Origin: Haloarcula salinisoli
GTDB lineage: Archaea; Halobacteriota; Halobacteria; Halobacteriales; Haloarculaceae
Assembly: GCF_019599405.1 (NCBI RefSeq)
Contig: NZ_RKLQ01000002.1
Span: forward strand, 434,001-498,000
DNA length: 64,000 nucleotides
Direction: 5' to 3'
Within the stretch, counting starts at the first letter, position 1; every line of letters begins with the position of its first letter. Positions 16,785 through 25,600 of the stretch are shown in pieces. The notes beneath the pieces are model-generated. The model was not told the origin of the DNA, ran no database searches, and saw only the letters and a program-made list of their open reading frames with translations. Both the position numbers and the translations under genes were made by a program.

Positions 16785-17398
16785 CAACATTGCTGCTCGT
16801 GCGCCACGGCGAGACACACTGGAACCGCGAGGGGCGGGTCCAGGGGTGGGCCGCGACGGGGTTGACCGACCGCGGTCGCGAGCAGGCCCGAGCGCTGGGT
16901 GCGTGGCTCGGCGGGGCCCACACTGTCGACCGCGTGCTGTCTTCGGACCTCGAACGGACCCGAGCCACTACCGCGGCTGTCCGCGAGACGGCCGACGGGC
17001 TGCCGTCCCCAGCGTTCGACCCGTCGCTCCGCGAGCGCGGGTTCGGCGTCTATCAGGGTTTTCTGGCCGAGGAAATGGCCGACCGCTTCCCCGACCACGA
17101 CCGCTCGAAGAGCTTTCTCACCCTCGCGGTCGACCCGCTGAACGGGGAGTCCGTCACGGACTTCCGCGACCGCGTCGAGCGCGCCTGGGACGGCCTCACC
17201 GACACGGTGGCCGACGGCGAGACGGCCGTCGCCGTCACGCACGGCGGCGTGTTGAAGCTGGTCCGGGCGATACTGACCGCCCGGGACCCGCAGGCGACAC
17301 TGGCGCAGTCCTCGCCGCCGAACTGTTCGGTCACCGAGGTCGGACTCGACGGGACGCCCGAGCTGGTCCGCTACGGCGCCACGCCGTGGCGCGACTGA
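16781..17398 (+). CDS. Histidine phosphatase superfamily protein
   Basis: The 205-residue product begins MTTLLLVRHGETHWN, the RHG signature of phosphoglycerate-mutase-like phosphatases, where the His is phosphorylated during catalysis. Other family residues follow: an Arg in SSDLERTRATTAA (near 54-56), Glu in LRERGFGVYQG (near 84) and the second catalytic His in AVTHGGVLKL (near 152). The substrate cannot be read from sequence; related proteins act on sugar phosphates, alpha-ribazole phosphate or other small phosphates. It overlaps tatCo by four bases, so it is cotranslated with it, but a functional link is not obvious. Confidence 0.85.
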   Translation: MTTLLLVRHGETHWNREGRVQGWAATGLTDRGREQARALGAWLGGAHTVDRVLSSDLERTRATTAAVRETADGLPSPAFDPSLRERGFGVYQGFLAEEMADRFPDHDRSKSFLTLAVDPLNGESVTDFRDRVERAWDGLTDTVADGETAVAVTHGGVLKLVRAILTARDPQATLAQSSPPNCSVTEVGLDGTPELVRYGATPWRD

Positions 17399-17411
17399 GG
17401 ACGCCGCCCGC

Positions 17412-18281
17412 TCACTCCGCGCTCGGGTAGTCGGCGTCGAACACGTCGCTCACCACGTCCTCGCCCTGTTCCGCATCTTCGGGGCTCACACTTCCTGTCC
17501 GATAGCCGTGTAAATCCAGCGTCACGTGGTCGAAGCCACAGTCCCCGATGTGGTCACGGGCCGCCCGGACGAAGTCGGGGTCGAGCGCCGCCTCTAGCTC
17601 GCTCTCGCCCACCTCGATACGCGCCAGCCCGTCGTGGTCCCGGACCCGGAACTGCTCGAAGCCCCAGGTTCGCAGCAGGCGTTCGGCCTTCTCGACGCGG
17701 GAGAGGCGTTCCTCGGTCACGGAAAGTCCCGTCGGGATGCGCGATGAGAGACACGCCATCGAGGGTTTGTCGGCCACGGAGAGGTCGTATTCGCGGGCAA
17801 TCGCCCGGACCTCGTCTTTCTCGATGCCGTGTTCCAGCAGCGGTGAGTAGGCGTCCAGTTCCTCGACGGCGCGCAGCCCCGGCCGGTGGCCCTCGCCGGC
17901 GTCGGAGGCGTTGGTGCCGTCACACACCACGTCGATACCGAGTTCGCGGGCGCGGTCGAACATCGCGCCCAGGCGCATCGACCGGCAGTGATAGCAGCGC
18001 TGCTCGTCGTTGTCGACGAACTCCTGACTATCGAGTTCGGAGAACTCCACGAGCTCGTGGCGGATGCCGATCTCCTCGGCGACCCGCACCGCGTCGTCGA
18101 GTTCCGCCGCGGGCAGGGTCTCGGATTTGGCGGTACAGGCGACGGCGTCCTCGCCCAGCGCGTCGTGGGCCAGCGCCGCCACCACGCTGGAGTCGACGCC
18201 CCCGGAGAACGCGACGAGAACGCCGTCCCGGTCGGCGAGGTCCTCGCGAACGGCGGCGACGGTCTCGACAACAGCAGACAT
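17412..18281 (-). CDS. larE: LarE, ATP-dependent sacrificial sulfur transferase
   Basis: The 289-residue product matches LarE, which activates pyridinium-3,5-biscarboxylic acid mononucleotide with ATP and transfers sulphur from its own cysteine to make the nickel-pincer cofactor of lactate racemase-type enzymes. The PP-loop LVAFSGGVDSSVVAALAHD lies near residues 21-39. The motif DNDEQRCYHCR, near 88-98, includes the candidate sacrificial cysteine, and a further Cys sits in SMACLSSRIPTG. The start at 18281 gives the expected length. The companion gene larB lies far away at 61544-62311; larC is not in the window. Confidence 0.9.
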   Translation of the reverse strand: MSAVVETVAAVREDLADRDGVLVAFSGGVDSSVVAALAHDALGEDAVACTAKSETLPAAELDDAVRVAEEIGIRHELVEFSELDSQEFVDNDEQRCYHCRSMRLGAMFDRARELGIDVVCDGTNASDAGEGHRPGLRAVEELDAYSPLLEHGIEKDEVRAIAREYDLSVADKPSMACLSSRIPTGLSVTEERLSRVEKAERLLRTWGFEQFRVRDHDGLARIEVGESELEAALDPDFVRAARDHIGDCGFDHVTLDLHGYRTGSVSPEDAEQGEDVVSDVFDADYPSAE

Positions 18282-18370
18282 ACGGTCTGGTACTGGGTGG
18301 ACGGGCAAAACGCCTTCGCGTCGAACGCCCCGCTCCGTTGACCGGTGTCTTGCACGCGTCATACTGGGGA

Positions 18371-18380
18371 TTTTTAATCT
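18371..18380 (+). promoter_or_regulatory. Promoter of the MinD-like gene
   Basis: The sequence tttttaatct lies 25-34 bases before the ATG at 18405, a clear haloarchaeal TATA box for a leaderless transcript. Confidence 0.65.
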
Positions 18381-18404
18381 TATGGCATGAAACAAATCGG
18401 ATAG

Positions 18405-19139
18405 ATGCGGGGTCACTGTTACGCGGTCGCAAGCGGCAAAGGCGGCGTCGGAAAGACGACGACAGCAGTCAATACGGCCACCGAGTTGGCAGGGCGGGGC
18501 TACGACGTCGTGGTGGTCGACGCCGACCTCGCGATGACGAACCTGGGTCGGGTCGTCGGCGTCGACCACGAGCCGACGCTACACGACGTGCTGGCCGGCG
18601 ACGCGTCGCTCGAAGCGGCGATACACGACGACGGTGAGTTCGCCGTCGTTCCGGGCACCGACGATATCGGCAAGATACGGGACGCCGAGCCCGCGGAGCT
18701 GCGCCGCGTCATCAAGCGGCTACAGACGGGCTTCGAGGTCGTCATCGTCGACACCGGCGCCGGCGTGGACCACGAGACGATGGTGGGCTGCGGACTGGCC
18801 GACGACGTGGTGCTCGTGACGACGCCCGACGAGACGGCGCTGACGGACACGAAAAAGAGCCGGGAGATGGTCGAGACAGTCGACGGCAACGTGCTGGGCG
18901 TGGTCGTCACGCGGGTCCCGAACGCGGCCGCGGCGACGTCGGCCGCCGACGAACTGGGGGCCGAGCTGCTCGGTGCGGTGCCCGAGGCCCCCGAGGTCGT
19001 CGGCGACGAGCCGGTCGTCACCACGGCCCCGGACTCGGTCGTCGCCGCGGCCTACGGCGACATCGCCGAGCGGCTCACGGCCGCGGTCGACGCCGCGGGC
19101 ACCGCCGCCGCGGACGAGCAGGCCGTCGGCGACGACTAG
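18405..19139 (+). CDS. minD: MinD/ParA-like ATPase
   Basis: The 244-residue protein is a deviant-Walker ATPase of the MinD family. The deviant Walker A reads ASGKGGVGKTTTAVN (residues 9-23, with the signature lysine), followed by VVVVDADLAMTNLG (switch region, near 37-50) and VVIVDTGAGVDHET (Walker B, near 112-125). Haloarchaea have several MinD homologues whose roles include positioning of archaella and chemosensory arrays rather than division-site selection, and some act in genome partitioning. No partner such as MinE is nearby. The C-terminus lacks an evident membrane-binding amphipathic helix and ends in an acidic tail. The named symbol reflects the family, not a proven function. Confidence 0.8.
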   Translation: MRGHCYAVASGKGGVGKTTTAVNTATELAGRGYDVVVVDADLAMTNLGRVVGVDHEPTLHDVLAGDASLEAAIHDDGEFAVVPGTDDIGKIRDAEPAELRRVIKRLQTGFEVVIVDTGAGVDHETMVGCGLADDVVLVTTPDETALTDTKKSREMVETVDGNVLGVVVTRVPNAAAATSAADELGAELLGAVPEAPEVVGDEPVVTTAPDSVVAAAYGDIAERLTAAVDAAGTAAADEQAVGDD

Positions 19140-19243
19140 AGCGACGAGGCCGTCGTCTCCCGACGGCCCCGTCGATGACGCCGGCCGACCGTATCAGGGC
19201 ACCACGGGAGGTTTTTTCTCGTCGGCCGCGAATGAGCCGACAG

Positions 19244-21223
19244 ATGGAGCTCGAATCGGTACCGGGTGTCGGGGCGAAGACGGCCGAGGCGTTGCGCGAA
19301 CTCGACGACCCCGAGCGGGCCCTGAGCGAGGGGGACGTGGCCGCGCTCTCGCGGGCCCCGGGAATCAGCGAGGGCCGGGCTGCCCACATCGCACGCGGCG
19401 CGATTCGGGCCGAACACGACGACCCCGGCGGCTTCGCCGCCACACCGCGGACCCGGGAGCTGTACGAGGCGGCGCTGTCCCTGCTCCAGGAGCGCACCGT
19501 CACCGACTACGGCGCCAAACGCCTGGAGACGCTGTATCCCAGCGGCGTCCGGAGCCGCATCGACGAGGTCCGGGCGTTCACCGAGCGAGCGCTCGAACGC
19601 GAGCCGACGCCCGCGGTCTGCGAGGCGCTTTCTGGCGTCGAACCACTCGTCGAGCCCGGCGACGTGCGGGTCCGGGACCGCTGTCTGGCGACCGGCGACG
19701 CCGAGACGTACGCCGCGGCCCAGTCCGCGATTCCGGAGGTGAGCGTCGAACTCGTCGACGACGCCCGCCAGCTCGCCGAGCTGGCCCGCTCCTATGCGAC
19801 CGTCGTCGTCCTCGACGAGGCCTTCGCCGGCGTCGACGTCGAGGGGGACGTTCGCGTCGAACCCGACGCCCTGGAAGAGCCCGCGTCGGTCGTCCCCGAG
19901 CGCGTCCTGACCTTTTTCGCCCGGAACCGCGACGCCGTGCGGGCCGCCGTCGCGGTCCACCGCGAGGCCGACCTCGAGGCCCCCTGTGACCTCGACGCGC
20001 TCGCGTCAGCACTCGACCAGCTCGACGAGGACGGTTCGGTCAGGGGCGACGAGGAACTCGACCGGCTCACGACCGCCGTGGACGACCTCGACGCCGCCGT
20101 CTCGGCCGCCGAGAGCGTCGCCAACGACCACCTGCGGGCGGCCATCGAGGAGCGGGACGTCACCATCGAGGGGACGGACCTGCTGTCGCTGGTCGAACGG
20201 GGCGCGGGCGTGGACTCGCTGCTCGACCGGGAACTGGCCGACGAGTACGCCGCCGCGGTCGACCGGGCGCGGGACCACCTCGTCGACGCGCTCCAGTTGC
20301 GTGACACGGAGGCGATGGCCCGCCGGGCGTTCCCCGACGAGCCGACCTACCCGGTCGAACACGAGGAGCGCGTCGTCTCGCGGTTGCGCGAGGAGCTGAC
20401 CGCGACGCGGGACCGCCGGGCGACCCAGCGCAAACGCGCGATAGCGGACGAACTCGCGTCCGTGCGAGGCGCCGCCCAGGCGCTGGTCGATGCCGCACTC
20501 GAACTCGACGTGGAACTCGCCGTCGCCAGATTCGCCGCCGACTTCGAGGCCACGCTACCCGAACTGACCGACGAGCCCGGCTTCGACATCGAGGGCGGTC
20601 GGTCGCCGCTGCTCGATGTCCCCTTCGAAGACGTCGAACCCGTCGACTACCGCGTCGACGGCGTCACCGTCCTCTCGGGGGTCAACAGCGGGGGCAAGAC
20701 CTCGACGCTGGACCTGGTCGCGCTGGTGACCATACTGGCCCACATGGGGCTGCCAGTCCCCGCCGAGTCCGCTCGTGTCGGCCGCATCTCGGAACTCCAC
20801 TACCACGCCAAGACCCAGGGGACCCTGGACGCGGGCGCCTTCGAGACGACCCTCAGAGACTTCGGCGAACTCGTCACCGACGTGACCGCCGACCGCCCCG
20901 TCCTGGTGCTGGTCGACGAACTCGAATCCATCACCGAGCCGGGCGCCGCCGCGACCATCATCGCCGGCATCCTCGAGTCGCTCACCGAGCGGGAGGCCGC
21001 CGGCGTCTTCGTCTCCCACCTCGCCGAGGACATCGTCGAGGCCGCCGACGCCGACCTCTCGGTCGACGGAATCCAGGCCGAGGGGCTGGTCGACGGCGAA
21101 CTCCGGGTGAATCGGTCCCCGGTGAAGGGGGAGCTGGCCCGCTCGACACCGGAGCTCATCGTCGAGAAGCTCGCCGAGGACGGCGACGGGTTCTACGCCG
21201 GGTTGCTGGAGAAATTCGAGTAG
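19244..21223 (+). CDS. MutS-family ATPase with N-terminal HhH domain
   Basis: The product (659 residues from this start) begins MELESVPGVGAKTAEALREL, a helix-hairpin-helix DNA-binding motif. A second HhH-like segment with APGISEGRAAHIAR follows. The C-terminal third is the MutS ATPase: Walker A GVNSGGKTSTLDL near residue 480, Walker B VLVLVDELESITEPG near 555, and GVFVSHLAEDI. It lacks the mismatch-recognition N-terminal domain of MutS1 and has no Smr nuclease domain, so it belongs with the MutS2/MutS5-type haloarchaeal proteins, probably acting on branched or recombining DNA. An earlier ATG at 19232 is possible. A poly-T TATA-like stretch at 19211-19218 favours 19244. Confidence 0.75.
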   Translation: MELESVPGVGAKTAEALRELDDPERALSEGDVAALSRAPGISEGRAAHIARGAIRAEHDDPGGFAATPRTRELYEAALSLLQERTVTDYGAKRLETLYPSGVRSRIDEVRAFTERALEREPTPAVCEALSGVEPLVEPGDVRVRDRCLATGDAETYAAAQSAIPEVSVELVDDARQLAELARSYATVVVLDEAFAGVDVEGDVRVEPDALEEPASVVPERVLTFFARNRDAVRAAVAVHREADLEAPCDLDALASALDQLDEDGSVRGDEELDRLTTAVDDLDAAVSAAESVANDHLRAAIEERDVTIEGTDLLSLVERGAGVDSLLDRELADEYAAAVDRARDHLVDALQLRDTEAMARRAFPDEPTYPVEHEERVVSRLREELTATRDRRATQRKRAIADELASVRGAAQALVDAALELDVELAVARFAADFEATLPELTDEPGFDIEGGRSPLLDVPFEDVEPVDYRVDGVTVLSGVNSGGKTSTLDLVALVTILAHMGLPVPAESARVGRISELHYHAKTQGTLDAGAFETTLRDFGELVTDVTADRPVLVLVDELESITEPGAAATIIAGILESLTEREAAGVFVSHLAEDIVEAADADLSVDGIQAEGLVDGELRVNRSPVKGELARSTPELIVEKLAEDGDGFYAGLLEKFE

Positions 21224-21550
21224 GGCGAGGCGCCGAACGGAGTGAGGCGCCTCGAGGCGGAGCGGGGAACGGAGTGACCCGCGGAGCAAGCGAGGAATCG
21301 ACCGCAGGGATATTCCTCGAAAGCGACGCGGTGAGCGAAGCGAACCGCGGAGTAGCGCGAGACGTTCCCGACCGTGTCGGGAACGCCTCGAACGCGAACA
21401 GTGAAACCGTAAGCGACAGGGGGAGCGCGGGGCGTCGAACGCTGTGAAGTACCCCGGAAACAGCGACCGGCAGTGCCAGTATCCGGCGCGGTCGCTTTCG
21501 GGCTGTAACACCGCTTTCGGCCGACGGTACGAAAAATGGTCGCGAGTCGG
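21224..21550 (+). repeat. Hairpin mosaic repeat behind the MutS-like gene
   Basis: Two bases after the stop codon a series of hairpins begins. Units are 21226-21254 (9-bp CGAGGCGCC/GGCGCCTCG, loop GAACGGAGTGA), 21262-21282 (GCGGG/CCCGC, same loop), 21291-21319 (8-bp CGAGGAAT/ATTCCTCG, loop GACCGCAGGGA) and 21327-21349 (6-bp CGCGGT/ACCGCG, loop GAGCGAAGCGA). At about 21364-21386 lies a 10-bp CGTTCCCGAC hairpin with a 3-nt loop. The same CGTTCCCGA arm recurs in the repeat at 35817. No gene is visible in the remaining bases up to 21550. Confidence 0.78.
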
Positions 21551-22642
21551 TTAGTCGTCGCGTCGGACGGCCAGCAGCGCGGCCGCGACGAGCGCGAGCA
21601 GCGCGAGCACGACGGTGAAGCCGGGACCGCTCCCGTCCGTCGTGGCTTCCGGCTCGTCGTCGGTCGGCGTGTCTTCGCTGGCCGTCTCACCGTCCGACGT
21701 CGGTCCGTCCTCGTCCGGCGTGTCCGGTGTCGGCGTCCCCGGCGTCGGCGTTCCCGGCGGTTCGATCTGCCCCGGGTCCGTCGCGAAGACTGCGTACTCG
21801 GAGAAGCCGTCCGGCTGTGCCTCCAGCACGACTCGGAGGTCGTTCTGTCCGACCACCGTCGTGTCGAGTTCCGACCACTCACCGGTGGTCTCGTCCAGGT
21901 GGTAGATCGACAGCTGGTCCGCCGTGACGCCGAGCTCGTCGAGTCGGGACTGCTTGACTCCGATCCGAACGGTCTCGACGCCGTCACTGCTACCGAAGAT
22001 GAACTCGATGTCAGCCCCGGTGGCGAAGGTCCTGTTCGCGGGGCCTTCTGCCACCGGACCGGTTCGTTCGGTGATTGTGACCGTGGCGCTGAGGTTAGTC
22101 TGGCTGGTGAAGCCGACCTCGCTCAGACTCTCGCCATCGATGGGGACGGTCGCGTTGGTCCCCGAGATTCTGGCCGTGACCGTGACGACATCGTCGCCGT
22201 CGTCGCCACCACCGACGCTACCGCCACCGCCTGCGTCACTGTCGTCGTCCGGCGAGGACGGGTCGCTCCCGTCCTCACCGCCGGTGTCGGCGTCCACGCT
22301 GAAGTCGAGCTGTTCGGACGTCCCGGACGCGAAGGCAGTCGTTTCCGACGCGCCTTCGACCGATACGGTCAGGGTGTCACCGGACTCCTGTTCCTCGGCC
22401 GGGACCGAGATTTCGTAGTACCCGTTGGCGCCCGTCGTCGCCGTGTAGCTGTTACCGTCGGGGCCGGTCACAGTGACGGTCGCGTCACTGACTGCGTTGC
22501 CGTTCTGGTCGGTAACAGTCCCGAACACCTCGTGTGGCGGACTCGGAACTGCGGTGGCAGTTGCCGGTGCGAACGCTGTGAGCACGACGACTACGACCAC
22601 CAGATACCGCAAACTCCGTCTCTCCGTACTATTGTGTAGCAT
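21551..22642 (-). CDS. PGF-CTERM surface protein with carboxypeptidase-regulatory-like domain
   Basis: The 363-residue protein has an N-terminal signal (hydrophobic LRYLVVVVVVLTAFAPATATA) followed by an incomplete-barrel beta domain starting EVFGTVTDQNGNAVSDATVT, typical of regulatory-like CNA-B folds. An acidic/glycine spacer and a PGF-pre-PGF-like domain (EFIFGSSDGVETVRIGVKQS) come next. The tail is a Thr/Pro/Asp linker ending SGPGFTVVLALLALVAAALL-AVRRDD. The PGF motif, helix and basic end are the archaeosortase A recognition signal, so it should be cleaved and lipid-attached at the cell surface. It lies 39 bases behind the giant surface protein gene and may share its transcript. Confidence 0.85.
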   Translation of the reverse strand: MLHNSTERRSLRYLVVVVVVLTAFAPATATAVPSPPHEVFGTVTDQNGNAVSDATVTVTGPDGNSYTATTGANGYYEISVPAEEQESGDTLTVSVEGASETTAFASGTSEQLDFSVDADTGGEDGSDPSSPDDDSDAGGGGSVGGGDDGDDVVTVTARISGTNATVPIDGESLSEVGFTSQTNLSATVTITERTGPVAEGPANRTFATGADIEFIFGSSDGVETVRIGVKQSRLDELGVTADQLSIYHLDETTGEWSELDTTVVGQNDLRVVLEAQPDGFSEYAVFATDPGQIEPPGTPTPGTPTPDTPDEDGPTSDGETASEDTPTDDEPEATTDGSGPGFTVVLALLALVAAALLAVRRDD

Positions 22643-22681
22643 GAGTGATGTAACTAAAAATTTGGAATTTGGGTTTGGTGG

Positions 22682-25600
22682 TTAGTCGACCTGGCGCACC
22701 GGTTCACCGAATCCCGGTCCCTCGTTCGGATACTCGGCCTCGGTGTAGACTTCGTCGTCCTCGACGAAGACCCAGTAGGCCTCACCAGGCACGAAGGGCG
22801 CGCGGTCGAGGGTCTGGTACTGGTAGCCAGTACCGTCCTGCGCGTAGATGGCCGTCGCGTCACTCAGGGACTCGATAGTGTCGAGTGCGACAGGCTGGGG
22901 CTGTACGCCTTCCTGCCAGTGGCCGACGAGGTTCCACCCTTCGGAGAGTGACTGCGCTCCGGGGGTCGCTTCCTCGGCCGAGCCACCGGTCGGGACGTTG
23001 TTGACGTTGACGTCAGCAACGGCCTCGGAGTTCAGGGTCACGATGTACCCCTGGCCGCCTTCGAGTTCGGTGAAGTCGTTCTCGCTCGCGTCGGGGTTGT
23101 AGGACTCCCACGAACCCGACTCGTAGGTCCAGATGACCTCGATGTTGTCCGACCCGACCTGACTCTCCAGTTCACTCACGTCGAGCGTGCCGGAGGCGGC
23201 CGGGACGGAGACGAAGTTCTGGCCCTCGTCGAGGTCGAGCTTGGTGGTGTGGACCACCGTGGAGCCCTGTGGCGTGTCACCGTCACCGTGGGCCTCGAAG
23301 AGTTCGCCGGACTCGTAGCTGACTTCCGGACTGTCGCCGGTCTGGAAGTTCGCCGGTGCTCGCAGCACCACGACGTTGTCTTGGGTCCTCACGACGTCGG
23401 CTTCCGTACCGCCGACGGTGAAGGTCGGCGTCTCACCGAACGCTTCGACGACGGGCTCGTCGAACGAGACGGCGATGGCCGTTCCTCCCCCGTTCGCGTT
23501 CACGATGTACGCGTCGGTGACGCTCGGATCCTTCTCGTCGACGACGACGTCGACGAAGTCGAAGCCGGAGTTACCGGCACCGTCCTGACCGCTCGCGGAC
23601 AGCTCGTACTCCCCGTCACGCGGCGCGTCGTAGGTCGTCTCGTAGGTGTAGGAGCCGTCGTCGTTCTCCGTCGCGGAGAAGTTCTCGATGGTGAGCTCCG
23701 TCTCCGAGTTGTCCGAGACACCGGGGAAGACGTCCTCGACGAAGACGGGCTCGAGGAAGATGCCCTCGGGTGCGGTCGTGCTCTCCGTGTCGATATCGAG
23801 GTCCAGACTGCTGAGCTGTTCGCTGGACTCGACGGTGATGTCAAGCACCGAGTCGGAGTCGCCGCGCTCGACGGACATATCGAGCACGGGGTCGACGTTG
23901 TCGCCCAGCGCGATGGACGTCCGTGCGATGTCGTTACCGACGGCGTCGTACGCGCCGTCCGCGAGGACGGCTATCTTGTCGCTACCGATCTCGTTGCTCG
24001 CGACGTCGGCATCGAGGGTGATAATCGCCGTCGTGGAACCGGCGGTGTGATCGACGCTCTCGACGGCGGACGCGCCGCCGGCGGTGTTGTTGACGTAGGC
24101 GAAGTCACTCGCGTTCAGCGCGCCGGTCGCGTCCGCGTTCGCGAACGCCGACTCGTCGAACTCGACCGTGACCTGGTCCGAGTCGACCTCCGCCTGGAGG
24201 CCGGTGAACTCGATGGTCGAACGGTCCGTGACGTCGGCCTCGTTGTCGACGTCGTTACCGACGAGGTCGGTGACGTCGGACGTCGAGACACTGGCCGCGC
24301 TATCGTCGAAGTCAGCGGCGGTGAGGTCGTCGGCGAGTTCGAGGCGGTACTCGTTGTCTCCCAGGTCCTCGACCTCGTCGACGGTGATGTCGGTGCCGTC
24401 ACCGGCCGTGACCGCGATGTCGAATTCGTTGAAGTAGCCGACCTCCTCGTCGAAGGTGACGTAGACGTCGCTCGTCCCCGCGTCGGCCTGTGCCGAGTCG
24501 ATGGACGGCGCGTCGGTGTCCTTGGTCACCGTCGTCGAGGCGTCTTCCGTGTTCCCGCCCGCGTCGGTGCGGGTCACGTCGATGGTGACCGTGCCGTCGT
24601 CGAGGTCACTGACGTTGAAGTCGGACGGCGTTCCCTGACCGTCGAAGCTGACGAACGTGTCGCTCGCACCGACAGGGACGTCGGTCTGTGACACAGCGGT
24701 GCCGTTGGGTCCGGTGAGCGTCACGTCGACGCTGCCGGGTTCGGCGGTACGCAGGTCGAGGTCCACCGAGTAGCTATCAGCGTTCTGGATGTTGACGTCA
24801 CCAGCGGTGATGAACGGTGCGTCGGGGGCCGTGGTGTCCGAAAGCGGGACGCCGGCGACGCTCACGTAGCTGTCAGCGTCGTCGGAGTCCACGATGGCGT
24901 TTTCACGCACGCCGATGAGGTCGCTGCCGAGGTCGTTACTCCCCACGTCGTTGTTCAGACGGAGCGTCGCCGTCTCGATAGCCTGGTCGCCCTCGCTATC
25001 CTCGACGAACGTCTCGTCGATCACTGCGTCGACCGCCGAGGCGTCGCCCTCTCTGACGTCTTCGTAGGTGAAGTCGTCGGCGCTGAGGTCGCCGTCAGCG
25101 GCGTCGACCGGGTCCGAGAAGGTGACGGTAACCGTGTCGTCGGCCGCGTCGGTCTCGGTGGTCATCGACGGCGTCTCGGCGTTGACCGTGAACTGCACGC
25201 TGGTGTCACCCAGGTTGCCCTGGTTGTCGGCTGCCTCCACGTCGAAGACGAGGTCACCGTCTTCGGGGTACTCGATACCGGCATCGCCGGGGGTGAACGT
25301 GAGCGTGTTGCTCTGACCGTCCCAGCTCACACCGTCGCTTTCGATGCCCTCGTTGGACAGGAGAACATCGTTTTCGGCGCTGTCGCGGAGGTGGATGACC
25401 GTCAGTTCGGCCGAGTCCTCGTCGACGCCGGTGGTGTCGTCAGCGATCGCGCTGGTCGCCGGGTTGTCGTCGATGTCGATGCTGAACGTCGACTCCGTAC
25501 TCGACGTGTCGAGCTCAGGACTCGAGAACTCCGGTGCCGTCGTGTCGACGCGGACGTTCTCGCCGTCCTGGCTGATGGTGTTGGTGTTGCTCACTTCGTC

